Positions 33,832 through 47,427 of a DNA stretch of 64,000 nt are shown one piece after another. The notes below the pieces were generated by a model, which did no database searches, had not been told where the DNA came from, and was given only the letters and a program-made list of their open reading frames with translations. Each line of letters begins with the position of its first letter. The first letter of the stretch is position 1. The stretch is from Chloranthus sessilifolius (lineage: Eukaryota > Streptophyta > Magnoliopsida > Chloranthales > Chloranthaceae): contig CM037591.1 in assembly GCA_021018995.1 (NCBI GenBank), forward strand, positions 3,230,001 to 3,294,000. The letters run 5' to 3'. The position numbers and the translations under genes are program-made.

Positions 33832-34115
33832 GATTCTGTGGAATCAGATGATGGGGATCATTTTTGGTCTTGATCTTTCTCGCAATGGATCTTGAAATCA
33901 TAGGTTATTATCAGACAATCGTATTTTGATTTCTCGTGGCACACATCGCAAAAAGTGAATGTGATCATGGGCTTACATCAAATATGGTTCTCCAATCACC
34001 TTTCGAGATTTGTGCCACATTGAATCAAAATCTGATTGTCTGATGGTGCACCTATGATCTCAAGTTCCACTCTTTGGGGGATAAAATCGATCTCCATCCT
34101 CTGATTCAAAGCAAT
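33832..34115. mobile_element. Foldback MITE, family A (best-preserved copy)
   Basis: 284 bp. GGAATCAGATGATGGGGATC at the left mirrors GATCTCCATCCTCTGATTC at the right. The inner arms CAGACAATCGTATTTTGATT and AATCAAAATCTGATTGTCTG and the near-centre GTGGCACA and TGTGCCAC are inverted too. Almost the whole unit is two arms. Confidence 0.85.
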
Positions 34116-34682
34116 AAGTTGTTTTCGGCATTGGTGCCCGCAGAGTTATGGTGAGTGCAAATAGAGGTAGGTACCTTGAATTTAATATGACACTGCTAGG
34201 GAAGTGTCGGTGCCTGGTGGTCAGTATCATAAGACATGAGTCTAGTGGTGGTTGACTTTGTCGGTTAGAAGGTGGTTATCAAATCCCTTTTAATTCTATA
34301 AGGCACTGCTAAGAAAGTAGCGGTGGATGATCGCCAATCCGTTTGATGTACGACATAATGGAGATGAATGGAATTACTAAAAACATATTTAAAATAAAAA
34401 AAAATAAAAAAACGGTACGAGAGGCTGGAAGTAAGGCTGTCAACGGGTCGCAGACTCAGAGCGGATGCGTCATAACCGACCTGATTCCATGGGCCAAGTT
34501 TATGAGCCCCACCCAATAAAAATATGGATTAGGCTCGAACTTGCGACCTTTAGATTACAATAATGTCAACCTTCTATTGTTGGACAGGCTCAAGCCTTAT
34601 ATTTGATTAATTTTACCTTTGTCTTACACTGAAAGAAGACAAAAAAAAAAAGAGACCAGCTAAAAATTAAGCTCTCCGGGTT

Positions 34683-34722
<40 letters not shown>

Positions 34723-34813
34723 ATAATGGGTCCTTAGAAAATTACTTGTAAGCCTTTGACACGTGCATTTATGTAATGTAAGTCATAAAAGTAATAGCTC
34801 ATATTTTATTATG
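34116..34813. other. Intergenic, no gene
   Basis: Includes a fragment with GGCTGTCAACGGGTCGCAG (34434), like the start of the GGGTCGGG-type elements, and a T-run of about 34 at 34686-34719. Confidence 0.5.
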
Positions 34814-35530
34814 AAGGCTATGTTTGATAAAGTTGTTTTCAAAAGTCGCTTTTTAAAATAAAATATTTGGTGAGAAGTAATTTTCATCCGAGGACATGAC
34901 CACCTCTAACTGAAAATAATGTGTGTTTGGAGAAGCGGCCTGGGGCTGCATTTTCAGTTAGAAGTCCCTAAACATGGCCTAAGTCCTTTGGTGAAAAAGT
35001 ATGTTTTCTCTCACCCAATATTTTACCTAGTGAAGTGCTTTCTAGAAGCAGCTTTGGAAATAAGGCCAAAGTGAGCCCAAAAGCCACTCTTTGGAGGTTT
35101 TAACCAGTGGGCGTAATTTTTTTTTTTTTTTCGGCAGCGAAGCTATTTATTTAAGGAACAAAAGTTATAGCGAGAATCTAAGAACAAAAAATAGAAGAGA
35201 AATAAAGCAAACCAAACAGCCAAACAAAGAAGGAGAAGCACTACACTGATAGAACAACCCTATTATTGGAATTTAGAACCCTATTTAGCAACCCTTTTAG
35301 GATAAACACTTTTCAGTGAACTATAAAGAGGTGTGTCAAATATTGTTTCTCAAAAAGTCTATTGTATGCTAAAAATATTGTGGGTCATAAGCAATATAAG
35401 ACAACTTTTCAATATAACACCATTTTCAACTAGAGGTACTCACGAACTTGGGCAAAGTATTATTTTCGCTCAAAATTTTTCCTTTCAAGAAAGTCATTTT
35501 CGGAAAAGGGTTGGTAAACATGGCCTTAGA
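34814..35530. mobile_element. Inverted-repeat element split by a LINE tail
   Basis: AAGGCTATGTTTGATAAAG at the left pairs with GGTTGGTAAACATGGCCTT at the right, and inner parts (AAGTCGCTTTT, GAAAATGACTTTC-type) also match. No coding. A LINE tail at 35116-35245 interrupts it. Confidence 0.55.
35116..35245 (-). mobile_element. LINE 3' tail fragment
   Basis: Read leftwards it ends with CTTAAATAAATAGCTTCGC followed by an A-run (plus-strand T-run at 35117-35131), the look of a short, heavily 5'-truncated LINE insertion. No coding part is left, so the family is uncertain. Confidence 0.5.
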
Positions 35531-35822
35531 AAATCTTACTTTGAGAAGTCCAATCCAGCAAAACAAATTTAATTCCATCTATTACTAGAGAAATGCCTTT
35601 CCTTCTTCCATCAAAAATGTGACTGCTTCTGTCATGCCAAAATGATTTTGCAAGACCCCAAATACCAGCTCAAGAAAAAAAATGGTACCTCTATTCGTGC
35701 CAATCAGATCGCTAGTGGGTGCCCACGCTAAAGAGCATTGACTGCGTTGAATCAGACGATAGTGATCATTTTTCAATCAATCTTCTACACAATGAATCTT
35801 GAAACCATGGGCATAATAGTGT

Positions 35823-35900
35823 AGAACCCTCCGTAGTATCTCGCAAACATTGGAATATTGACCAGACATAATGGTGTTTGTGAGATACTATGGAGGGTTG
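35823..35900. mobile_element. Very short hairpin MITE
   Basis: GAACCCTCCGTAGTATCTC mirrors GAGATACTATGGAGGGTT; the remainder (GCAAACA, TGTTTGTG) also pairs. GTA flanks both ends, a possible 3-bp duplication. Confidence 0.65.
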
Positions 35901-35914
35901 TATACTATTAGGGC

Positions 35915-36873
<959 letters not shown>

Positions 36874-37097
36874 TATTAGGGCATACTATTAGATTGTCAG
36901 TTTGTGATTTGCGTGGCACAGATCCCAAAAAAAATGGTCGTACACATCGCGCTCAAATATGATTTTAAATTGAAGGTTTGATGGTATACCCATGGTCTCA
37001 AGATCCATTGTGTAAAAGATTTAGGTGAAAGATGATGTTCCTCGTATAAGTCAAAGCGTAAGTGATTTTGAGATGTTGACACTCAGTAATTGATGGG

Positions 37098-40000
37098 CAC
37101 GAATAGAATGTTGATATGTGGAGACAAATGCGACTGAGTCACTTGGGAATACTAATGATTCACCCATATTGATATGTGGAAACAAATGCGATTATGTGGA
37201 AACAAATGCAATTGAGTCACTTGGGAATACTAATGATTCACCCATGTTGATATGTGGAAACAAATGCGGTTGAGTCACTTGGGAATACTAATGATTCACC
37301 CATGACGGGGCCTGTTAGTCAAGGGAATAATAATTATTTTACATTCTATTATGTTAGCTCTAATTACAGGGTATATAAAGTTTTTTTCGAGTGTTTACCC
37401 CTATAACCTAATTTAAATCTCTTGAAGAATAGTGAAATCGGGGTGAATTCGTGGATGTAAGCACTATTACTGTCACGACTCGGATTTCTATCTGATCTCG
37501 AGAGCCTAGAATTTCGTGTCATAATTCCGCACACGTGTTAAAGCGATAAGCGGACATATATATCTTACTAAATCTTACATAAAACATGGCTTCCAAAAAT
37601 CGTGAACCAAATCCTCTTCTCATATCAAAATTTCCTTCATTAAACTTACATTGAATTTGAAGCCCACAACATTAAATTACTAGAAATAAAAGTACGATCA
37701 ACCACTGAAAAGTTTTTCTAAACAATTAATACATACCTGACATCGTCTAGCTGATCATCAACGTCGTCACCCTCATAAACCGCATAATCTACCAATGCAT
37801 CAAGTCCATCGGGCAGTGTAGTCCATATCATCACTTGCAACTGTTAGTTTTTAGGAGAGGAGTGAGTTTACTCAGTCACGTAAACTCAGTGGGTTGCACA
37901 ACCGATCCACCACAATCTACCCACGTGATCGTAGGTGCAACTTCGTGAGTGGAAGTAAATCCTTTACAATTTCATATAAACAATATAGTAAATATTTTCA
38001 TAAATATTATATAACTATAAAATTATAGAACTATAAAACTGAAAGAACATAACAAATTTCAGTGCATATGATGCTTCTAATGTTTAACACTTTTCTTACT
38101 TGTCTTGTCACTTAACTTACGTAGCATATTGGAAGTCTTATTATTACTCCATACGCCTACACAACGTTCTTCGTATCTTACTTATCTTATTTAAACGACC
38201 TGAGTCAGGATCGTTGCTTGAGCCTACCACGCGAGGTTCACGTGTAAATAGCCTAGCCTTCATATCATAATATAAACCACCATTCAGCCAGATGAAGTTG
38301 CACGCATAGTAATTACAATGCCTCCTTAGTTCGAGATAAAACTATCATATTGTCCTTAAGACCCGTTTCGACTGCAGACGTTAGACCTTTACGGTGGCTC
38401 GTAAAGTATGACATATGTAAAAACTTATGTTTAGCTGACCTTCACAACGTATTTTAACATATCATAATATTATTCGGTTCTAGGCTTAGGTCCTGCCTCG
38501 ATTTTATATTTATGTGGGTTTAAGTCCTTACTTTCTTAACATCTCGTAGTTTAATATATTCATATTTAATATTTTCTTAAACTTAATTAAAATGGGTCAC
38601 GGTGCGATAGACTTCACAAACCACGCTTTCTAAGGGAAGGGTTCCGTAGTAGCCTGGATGTACTTCATGTGACATTCCATACTACCATAGAGGAATTATA
38701 TCCGTACATGGATGCCAACAATTCCAAGTTTCACGTAGTCGTAAAAGAAATCCCACCGTGACGAAAGCTTAAAAGTCGTGTGTCGTATCTTATTCCTTTT
38801 TAACTTATCATATATATGCACTAACATATCATTTAAGTGATGAATGTCACATAATATAAATAAAGTATAAAATAAGAAAATAACCAACCATAAGGAAGTT
38901 AATATTTCTTGTAATATTTCGAACGATGGTCTAACCAACCAAATCAATCATAAGGAGTGGTTAATGAACTGATCTCAAGTCAGTCACAAGTTATAGTATA
39001 AGTCAAAATTTGACTCGTGACGTTAGATACAGACCTAAGGTCTTAACCAAGCAAGAAAGTGGTTTAGAGTCTCCTATGTATATTTAACTTTTTATTAAAG
39101 GCGAGAGAGATACAAAATATCACGTGTAAATCGATACATGACCCTATGATGTGCGTCATAGTATGACGATAGACCGTTCTCATTAAATCAACCTGATGAG
39201 TCATTTACGCGATTTTAATAAGATTTGATCTTGATATGCGTGAATTACTTATGGACCATCAAATATTCGATACACGTATTTTAAGGTGAAGGTGATTGAA
39301 TTTAGAATAACTTATTCTATCGATGTCATCAATGTAATGAGTATTATATTTTCTCATGATTTTCACTATCGATTTGGTCATTTAGACCATTGTCTGAACG
39401 GTCACTCATTCTTGATCAAGATCATCTCATCGTATGATCATCGAGTGATATACACCATCTTGGCGTGATTTTAAGATCTATCTAGGAGATTCTCCTAATC
39501 TTAAAAGGTAAGTTTGGCCTACCCTAGAGGTTGGACCTTGGTTTCTCAAAATGCTCATTTGGTTACTTAGGGAATCTAGGCCCATTAATGGTTCATGTAC
39601 AAGAAAAAGCCCATATGGGTGGACCCATTTATTTTTTGACAATTTTAGATTTTGGGTAACTGTAATATTCATTAAACTTAAACTTTATGTCAGAATCGTA
39701 CGCCGAGTCATATGAAAATATCCCAAAGGTCTGATGTTTGCTTGTGAATCCTAAGTTTCGTAACCCACATTATATACGGATCATATGAGTCCACATGGCA
39801 CACAAGTTATGTATGACACATGAGTTTTACATGTGGGTCGCATGTGGGTTACGTGAACTCGAATCCTATCTAATCTTATTAAAGGACCTTTAGTCCGTGC
39901 ATACATATAAGTTAAAAAGGTTCTGGGCTCATATACATACGAGTAACTAAAAGAAGTTGGGCCAGTTGCATAGGAGAGAGAGGTCTTGGGCCCAACTCAG

Positions 40001-41640
40001 AACATAGGGGACCTTGGGCCACACGCAACTTGATAAAAGAGCTAGGGACATGGGCTTGAAATCAAAGGGTTCAAATCCAATTTAGATTGAAAATAAAGGG
40101 CCTGATACCCATTTTATTCCAAAGGCCTTGAGCCCATTTTGTTCCACTAGGCCCATTTTATTGAACTAAGAGTCAATCATCAAATTTACATATTTATATT
40201 AAGGAATACAAGCCAATGATTATTGATTTTTCCTAAAATGAAAGAATGAATTGATAATTAATTTGTGAGGGTTCGAAAATTTCAAATAATAACTTTCTCT
40301 ATTAGCTTCATTAGATCGAATTTTAGTGTTCAGAGCTTATTCTCATACTGATGCCTTTTATACGGAGAAAATCTTTTTCACAATACCAGTGATTTCTCTC
40401 AACTCACCATCTATTTCATGCGAATAAATATAAAGGGGGTAGCTACACATATAATAATCCAAGCATATGTTTAGCATACTCATGCAACTAATTTCATCTA
40501 ACAAGTTAATATATTTAACACTTGAAATGATGAGGATTAAGGTTAAACAAAACAAGTTCCTTAAAAGTGTGCGAAAGTAGTTCCTTAGCATTTTTAATAT
40601 TTATAATTTGAACACATTAATTATTTTTAAATGTGTAATAAGTAGATTGAAGAAGATAAGAGGACACTCACCTCGATTGTCGCATCACAAAAGTCCAGGT
40701 TGGATAGATGATTTTCGGCGTCTCAAAAGACTTATTTAGCACGCAAATCATCATTCCCAAAGCCAATCTTTCTTTGCGGTGATTTTTCTGCTACAATGAG
40801 CACTTCGTTGCAGCTTAATCAAGCATTGAGCAAAGTAGTTGTAGGTAGCGTTGTGAGTGTGGGTATGCTCGGGTGTAAAACCCGATAAAAAAACTTTAAA
40901 GGAAGAGGCAAACAATGCCTTATAGTAGATGGATGGGCTGCTGTAGAAGATGATGTAGAGTAGAATCTTGAGATCTGCGGTAATGGAGGCCGTATGGAAG
41001 ATGATGGGCTTTGTGCAGTTTTAATAGTTGCAGCGGGAGGAAGAAGATGGTGGGTGGAGGATGGGTTCTTGGTTAGAGAGAGAGAGAAAGAGAGTTTGAA
41101 ATGATAAGAAGATCTTGTCATAAATTAGAATCCCAAATCGAGTCTACTTGCTAAGTAAAAAGAGAGAAAAAGGAAGTAAAAATCTGTGCTAACTCACACT
41201 AAATTTTAAATTAATTTAAATTCTTTCTCTTTTTTTGGGGGTTAAAGTTAAGGTTGTGGAGCACCCATATTGGACTTGGTGCTCCACCCCATCTACTACA
41301 ACTCGGGTCATAACAATTACTGAATCACGTAAAATCGTTGTGTTTTTTTTTGTGATTGATTTGTGATCTTGGTTGTCTTTCTTTCTTAAACTCTTGAAGA
41401 ATAGTGAAATCAGGGTGAATCCGTGGACGTAAGCACTATTACCGAATCACGTAAAATCGTTTTGTTTTTTGTGTGATTGATTTGCGATCTTGTTTATATT
41501 TGCTTTCTTTCTTAAAACTCTTAAAGAATAGTGAAACCACGGTGAATCCGTGGATGTAAATACTATTACCGAATCACGTAAAATCGTTGTATTTTATGTG
41601 TGATTGATTTGGGATTTTGTTTATTTTTGCTTTCTTCCGA
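37098..41640 (+). mobile_element. Copia-like LTR with internal tandem repeats, interrupted
   Basis: Fossil. 37098-37310 has repeated GATATGTGGAAACAAATGC / GAGTCACTTGGGAATAC units of about 57 bp. Then come a TATATAAA box near 37372 and an R/U5-like segment (AATCCGTGGACGTAAGCAC, ACCGAATCACGTAAAATCG) of the kind seen in plant copia LTRs. That segment recurs with a 127-bp period at 41391 and 41518. No coding part is present, so it may be a solo LTR; its exact ends are unclear. The element at 37471-41315 lies inside it. Confidence 0.6.
37471..41315 (-). mobile_element. 3.85-kb TG...CA element, probable solo LTR of a Ty3/gypsy type
   Basis: Starts TGTCACGACTCGG, ends CCGAGT-mirror ACTCGGGTCATAACA, and is flanked by 5-bp ATTAC copies (37466-37470 and 41316-41320). 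The empty site is visible in the neighbouring tandem units (ACTATTACCGAATCACG). It has TG...CA ends, a 5-bp duplication and no coding; these fit a long solo LTR, such as those of Del/Tekay-like elements. Reading on the minus strand it begins TGTTATGACCCGAGT. The family is inference. It looks whole as a single LTR-like unit. Confidence 0.65.
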
Positions 41641-41755
41641 AAAAAATTAAAAAAAAGTCCAAACATATTGAGCTACAGAACAGTGGATGAAGGGTAGGGA
41701 TATTTGCAACAAAAGATTCATTCTCTACAACTAATAGTTCCACTGTTAATACTAT

Positions 41756-42078
41756 TGACTACTTTGATTGATGGAGATTTTTTCTTTCAATCTTTCCCAA
41801 AATAGATCTTGAGATCATAGTCCACTCATTAGACGGGCAGATGTTGATAGATCTTGAGATTATGGCCCAAGATCAGGCGTCAGATGTTTATTGATCTTGA
41901 GATTGTGGCCCACAAAGTGAATGTGAACATTGGTGTACCATGTGCAGAGTTCTAAGGTCACTTTAGGGGATGTGTTTCACGTGAAATCAACATCTTGTCG
42001 TCTAATAGATCAGTCATAATCTCAAGATCTATTTTGCCAAAGGACGAAAATCTCCAACGTCTGATTTAAGGCAGTCAA
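41756..42078. mobile_element. Foldback MITE, family A, with internal duplication
   Basis: TTGATTGATGGAGATT at the left mirrors AATCTCCAACGTCTGATTTA at the right. The phrase TTGATAGATCTTGAGATTATG / TTATTGATCTTGAGATTGTG is repeated near 41847 and 41890, an internal duplication. Confidence 0.6.
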
Positions 42079-42326
42079 CAATATTAACAACGGAACCATC
42101 AATTACAAAGGCCAAATCCTCAATTGCAAATACCTGTTCTACGCGTTTACGTTTAATGGGGCAAAGGTTAGGTCCAACTTATTTGGGTTCAACCAATTTT
42201 ACAACCATCGGATAAAAGGGAAATCTTAACTAACAGAATCTTATAAAATGGAAACCATGAAAGTCAAGATTCCATTCTATCTAATGGTTGGGAAATTAGT
42301 TGGACCTCACCTTTGTCCTACTTAAT

Positions 42327-42602
42327 AGAGGGTTGTCAGCAGGTCAGGTGACCTAACATCCTGACCCCAAGTCCTCTACTGGATTGGGCACATAAACTTG
42401 ACTCATCAGGTCAGCTTGGACATGAAACATCCAACCCGATATTTTATATATAAATTCAAGAAAAATAAGGGAGTTTTAACAGGGTCGGGTCAGGGTTTCA
42501 GATCTGGTGCCACCGTGGGTCAATTTTTCAGGTCAGATTGGGAATATGCCCTTTACTCACTGGTCAGCCTACATTTTTCTGTCCCGGCCCATTGAAAGCC
42601 CT
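42327..42602. mobile_element. hAT-like MITE, GGGTCGGG type
   Basis: The left end AGGGTTGTCAGCAGGTC mirrors the right end GCCCATTGAAAGCCCT. Flanks ACTTAATA and AGTTATTA match in six of eight positions. The inside repeats GGGTC and CAGGTCAG words and a conserved TTTTATATATAAATTC centre. Confidence 0.6.
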
Positions 42603-42698
42603 AGTTATTAACATCCGATTAACCTACGGTTTGGCATTGGGTGAACCGGTTAATCTTACACCACTAAACCGGTCAATCATAGAAAAGTCGATGAAGGC

Positions 42699-42810
42699 CA
42701 TAGTGACCAAGTCAAGTATGGGAATAAAACGGTCCTGGAAATATACAGAAAAATGGTAAATTTTAATAATTTCAGAAAAAAAATTGGGAAAACTGAATAT
42801 TATAAAAATG

Positions 42811-42867
<57 letters not shown>

Positions 42868-42976
42868 TTGTGTTTTGACAAAAAAAAACACTTTTTTTAA
42901 AGGGAATTTTTCGGGAAAGGTATTTTTTTGTTTAAAAACGCGTTTTATTGAAAAAAATGCATTTTTTGCCACTATG
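42699..42976. mobile_element. hAT-like MITE, CATAGTGAC ends
   Basis: 278 bp with ends CATAGTGACCAAGTCAAG and TTTTTTGCCACTATG; flanks ATGAAGGC and ATGAAGAG match in six of eight. Inside is an (AT)n tract at 42811-42859 and AAAACGCGTTTTATTG phrases like those at 7280. Confidence 0.7.
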
Positions 42977-43278
42977 ATGAAGAGAAGGAAAAGGGCCCAC
43001 CATCCATGTGTCAGTGCTATCATATAAGGTCAATGATTATGCCAAGTGTCAAGATTCCAATGGTGGACTGGACTGGAACCAAGTTCCCTGGCCACCACTA
43101 CAACTATTATTGTAGTTATCCATGGCTCCGCTGGCTGACAATGAAATGCTTCTCCTCCCATTTAACATACCACATGGCAAGTCCAACTGACCTAGCTCTG
43201 AGCTGCTTCGATCTTTATACCAATAATCTATTTGAAAAGCTTGACTAATAAAGTATATAATATTTTAGTTCTGACAAT

Positions 43279-43449
43279 CAAGGATCAAAATTTTGGGTAT
43301 CATTTCAGTTTCGGAAGGGACCGAAACCAAAATTTTGGGTCCCATACAAAAATGATCAAAATTTCGGTCCAAATTATTGTTTCAGTGGAGACCGAAACCG
43401 ATAATTTCGGCCGAAATTTTGGTCATTTCGACCGAAATTTTGATCCTTG
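43279..43449. mobile_element. hAT-like word-repeat MITE (AAATTTCGG type)
   Basis: 171 bp, ends CAAGGATCAAAATTTTGGG and GAAATTTTGATCCTTG, nearly identical to the 10051-10200 ends. The inside is AAATTTCGG and GACCGAAACC words. Flanks match only partly (five of eight), so an older copy. Confidence 0.75.
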
Positions 43450-43654
43450 ATGACTAATTTAATCAATCTGCATACCAATATATGCAAAACTTTTAAAAGT
43501 GTATCATACTAAAGTTTTTTCAATCCAATCTTTGACCCACAAAATCTAAAGTACCTAAGTGGCACACTTGATGAGAAATAGTGCCACGCGGATGTACTCA
43601 TAGACATGTTCCAACCTAGATAGAAAACGGGTTAGTTTTACCAAGCTCTTTTAC

Positions 43655-43867
43655 GTTGAGTTTGGGTTAACTGCGAGCTATTTTCATGTTTGATAACACA
43701 GCTTCTTATCCTTGATAACACAACTTCTTATCCTATTTTCTCTAACGGGGTGCTGTTTTAAGAGATAAAACTGCTCTATGTCTGTTCTTTATAAAACGGA
43801 TTTTATTTGTTCTGAGTTTTGACAGAGAGTTGCTTCTGCTTTTATAGGAGCTAACCCAAACACAATT
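43655..43867. mobile_element. MITE with GGTTGTGTTTGG-type ends
   Basis: GTTGAGTTTGGGTTAACTG at the left mirrors GGAGCTAACCCAAACACAAT at the right; the middle repeats ACAGCTTCTTATCC. Relative of 4008-4190. Confidence 0.65.
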
Positions 43868-43888
43868 AGAACATATAATCAGTTGCCA

Positions 43889-44232
43889 AGACTCTAGGCA
43901 TAGCTCTTTGTCAGCTCTCTGCCAAAGTCGGATATACTTGCTTTAGCAGACAACCCTTCTCCTTGCTAACTTTCTGCAAAGCATGATTTACTTACTCTAG
44001 CAGTTAGCTCCCTGCTTTCTGATAACTCCCCGCCATAATAAATAAAATATATTGTGACAAAGACTGAGGAGAGAGCAGGCTGCTGGATTAGGTAAATCCA
44101 GCTCTGCGGAGAGTTATTGAGGAAAAGGGGGACATGCTAAAGCAAGTAGCAAGAATTTAGCAAAGAGAAAGAACTTGATAAAGTATGTATGCTCTGACGG
44201 TGAGCTAATAAAGAGCTATGCCAAACACAACC
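43889..44232. mobile_element. MITE with GGTTGTGTTTGG-type ends
   Basis: The right end AAAGAGCTATGCCAAACACAA mirrors the left GGCATAGCTCTTTGTCAG. The inside has alternating CTGCTAAAGCA-like and CTCTGCCAAAG phrases, as at 4712 and 63330. Confidence 0.65.
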
Positions 44233-45650
44233 AAAGTTATCAAGGAGTACAAGAATAAAGCTGTAAGGAAAAATTCAGAAAAAATAAAAAAATGGAAAGT
44301 ATAGAAAAAACCGACCTAAGGGTAGAATACTGCAAGGGAAAACTTGGAAAAAAAGAAAAGTAGAAGAAAAATATATTAGAATTAAAAATATAAAAAATAT
44401 ATTTAATTAAACCTTTTTTTCATTTAAAATATGTTTTATACAAAAAAAAAAGTATAAAACACATTTTAAATGAAAAAATATTTTATACATTAAAAAAAAA
44501 AAAAAAAATCTTTTCATATCTTTGGACTAAAAAACATATTTTAAACGTATTCTTTTCGCATAAAAAACGCTTTTTGTGACTAATGCACACAATACTAATA
44601 ATGACAATATTCCGCGGTTAGATTTATGCTTGAGAATGACACACCATCCGCCGATACCAACTAGCACAAGGTTGTTTATTGGGTCGGGCACATAAACTTG
44701 AACCGTTGGGTTGGGTAGGGAAAAAATCAGGTCAGGTCGGGTCAACCGTACCTGACCCACTAGTTTATAAAAAACCATGGAAATAGCTAGTTTTTAATTG
44801 TTTTCGGGTCAAGCATCAGGTTCGATCGGGGGTCAAGTCGGGTTGGGCATAAACCCTTGACCCATCGGGTCGGGTCAGCTCTATATATACTTGATATATA
44901 CAAATATATGTACTCATAATTTGTTTTGGATTACATGCATGAGAGTTATGTGGTCATATACAATTATCTTTAATCATACATTAGCAGACATTATAGTTGT
45001 GGTTGCTGAAAGACAGTTAAAATAAAACCCATCCCTTCTAGTTGGAATCCTCAGTCTCCTCTGTTCCCTCACTCACTGCCTTAAAACAAAGTAGGCTGTC
45101 TGATCCATCTCTCATAATTGAGATGGTTTTATCTACTCTCTATATTTAGCCTAATACCAAAATATGCTGGGTTCCACCATCTGTGTCTCCATCCATCACA
45201 CCAGCAATACCAGGTTGGATATGAAACAATTTTCTAACATTTTGTAGACTCTAACCTTCTTTATCTGCACAAAGTGGCTGCTCTCCAGACTGGAATCCGC
45301 GTTTTCCCACTTGAAAGCCTGATATATATATATATATATATATTAAATATAAAAAAAAATCGGTGCAACGCTATAATGAACGAAACCTATAATGACAGTA
45401 GCCTACAAAGGGCCCAGTTCAAAGCACATCAAACATGGCTGCCCAACGGAAAAGTGGCATATGCCCCAAGATTTGAATTTGCAAGTTTTTTGGTATGAGT
45501 GAAGAAATTAGGAACAAAAGGATCAGAACTCGCAATAGGGAAGGAGAAAAGAACAAAGCAATCCTAACATCAGATTGACTCCACTGTTCACTGATAGACA
45601 AAGCTCCTTTTCCCTTCTCCCTTCTCGTAAACCACGGGAGTGCGCTGACT
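44233..45650. other. Intergenic: A-rich remnant and a GGGTCGGG repeat
   Basis: 44270-44600 is homopurine and AAAAACG-rich like the insides of the CATAGTGAC MITEs. 44660-44885 is made of GGTCGGGTCAG words around CACTAGTTTATAAAAAACC, the GGGTCGGG type. A short (TA)n lies at 45321-45343. No gene seen in 44890-45650. Confidence 0.5.
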
Positions 45651-45888
45651 AGATTGTGCACCCGACCCGATCCGACCAAAAAACCCGACGCCCAACCTGG
45701 TAAAAAACCACTATTTCCATTTTTTTTTATATAAAATATCAGGTTGGGTCGACCCACCTGGCCCAACCCGACCTCTTATTCGACCCAGCCCGGCCCAAAG
45801 GTCGGGTGGGATGTCTCATGCTCGACCCCGGTAAATATTCTGGGTCAGGTATCGGGTCAACAGTCGACACAACCCGTTGACAACCCTA
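45650..45888. mobile_element. Probable hAT-like MITE, GGGTCGGG type
   Basis: The right end CAACCCGTTGACAACCCTA is the complement of the usual TAGGGTTGTCAACGGG start, and the inside is CCCGACCC and GGTCGGG words around TTTTTTATATAAAATATC. The target duplication is not clear. Confidence 0.5.
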
Positions 45889-46302
45889 CCCCTCATCCCG
45901 AGAAGACAGGAATCTTTCTATAACTGGACCTGAAAAAAGAGATACTACAGAATGAAAGAAAGCTGAGTCATTTTCATCTCTCTGATTGAAAGGGAGATGA
46001 ATGCTAGGGAAGTAAGAATATGGGCCGGGGATTTGTGGGAAAAGGACAAGATTGAGAAAGGAATTCCCAAATCAAATGCAAGATTTCTGCTAATTTTCAA
46101 GGAGGAAAAGACTGCAAAGGAAGCGGGGAAATTGAATACAGATCTCTAATTGGAAAGTTCGAGTGATTGGATCATGGGTCAAAATTTCATTTGATACTGA
46201 TACTCATCGTCCAATACATATCAGTATCAGATCCCTCCCATACGTTACATAGCCAATCTATTGTACCTAGCTAGTATCGTCCAAATTATTGGACGATACA
46301 AC

Positions 46303-46483
46303 CAAGGTAACAAAAGTATCAGTATCAGTATCGGGTATTGGTCCTTGGAGGATCGATACAAATTGGCCAATACTGATACTGAGTTGGATACCAATACGTA
46401 TCGGCGCTGATACGTGTCTGTTTGCCAAAAAAATGATACATATCGCGGATACGTATCGGTATCGGCCGATATTTGATACCTTG
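46303..46483. mobile_element. hAT-like word-repeat MITE nested in a similar one
   Basis: 181 bp between perfect duplications GATACAAC (46295-46302 and 46484-46491). Ends are CAAGGTAACAAAAGTATC and CCGATATTTGATACCTTG. It sits inside an older element that begins at 46173 with CATGGGTCAAAATTTC and carries CGTCCAATACATATCAG words. Confidence 0.88.
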
Positions 46484-46849
46484 GATACAACCAAATTATT
46501 GGTTGTATTTGTCAGATAATTGAGAATTTGAATTATCGTCCGTTAATTTCGAAGTGACAGATACACTGAATTATCAAATTATCGGCCGATAATTTGATAA
46601 ATTGAAAGTATCGCGAATTGACTGATAATTTGGCCGACACATTGATCAAATTTTCATTCCAAACATATTTTATAGCTAATAAAAGCAAAAAAAAATTAAC
46701 CAAATACCCGAATCAATACTGAGAGATAGCTCTCAAGCGTCCGAAATCTCGTGGTCTCAAATCACATAAAACAACTCCAGAAACAGACTTCTATCTACAA
46801 AAGGCACATAGTCTAAACACAGTAATAACAAATAAAAAGCACAAATTAT

Positions 46850-47393
46850 TTACCGTCCATCAGCAGATGTGAATGACTCGGCGAACCCAGTCGGTCTGGC
46901 TGGAATGCTCCCCTTGGTATCATCGAGACCCGAGAAACTGTGATCGATGCTCTCTGCAGCCTGCCAATCCTTAACCATCAGAGTAAGTGGTTGGCTATAA
47001 TCGATCCCCGAGTACTCCTCATCGTCATCAGCCGCAGGCTTCCACTTCTCAATTTGTGGGGCCAAAATATTCACGACATGGCCAAAGTTGGGCCGCTGGT
47101 TTGGCTCCCTTGCCGTGCAATGTCCAGCTAATTCGGCAATTACGGAGATGCTTTCGAATGTCTCCTCAGTCACGTCGAGTACCGGGTCAACAGCAGCCAT
47201 TAATGTTTCCTTCCTTGATTTGACTTGCCAGAACCATTGGGCCAGGTAGCGTTGTTCCTCAGGTCGGTCCTCATCCAGTGCTGTGAGTCCGGTCACGAGC
47301 TCCATTAGTACTACTCCGAAACTGAAGACGTCAGCTTTGGTAGTAATTTTCCCAGTCACTGCATTTTGATCGAGTAAAGGAAACTTGATTAGT

Positions 47394-47427
<34 letters not shown>

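Noticed and set aside
37098-37310. CRISPR-like spaced repeats
   Set aside because: Tandem units in a plant LTR, no regular unique spacers, and CRISPR arrays are not expected in plant nuclear DNA.
40819-41121. Ser/Pro-rich minus-strand open frame of 100 residues
   Set aside because: Lies inside the probable solo LTR, shows no domain, and is consistent with low-complexity LTR sequence.
43000-43230. Less AT-rich patch with a short minus-strand peptide starting MDNYNNSCSGG
   Set aside because: Only about 24 codons, no splice partner seen, no motif recognised.
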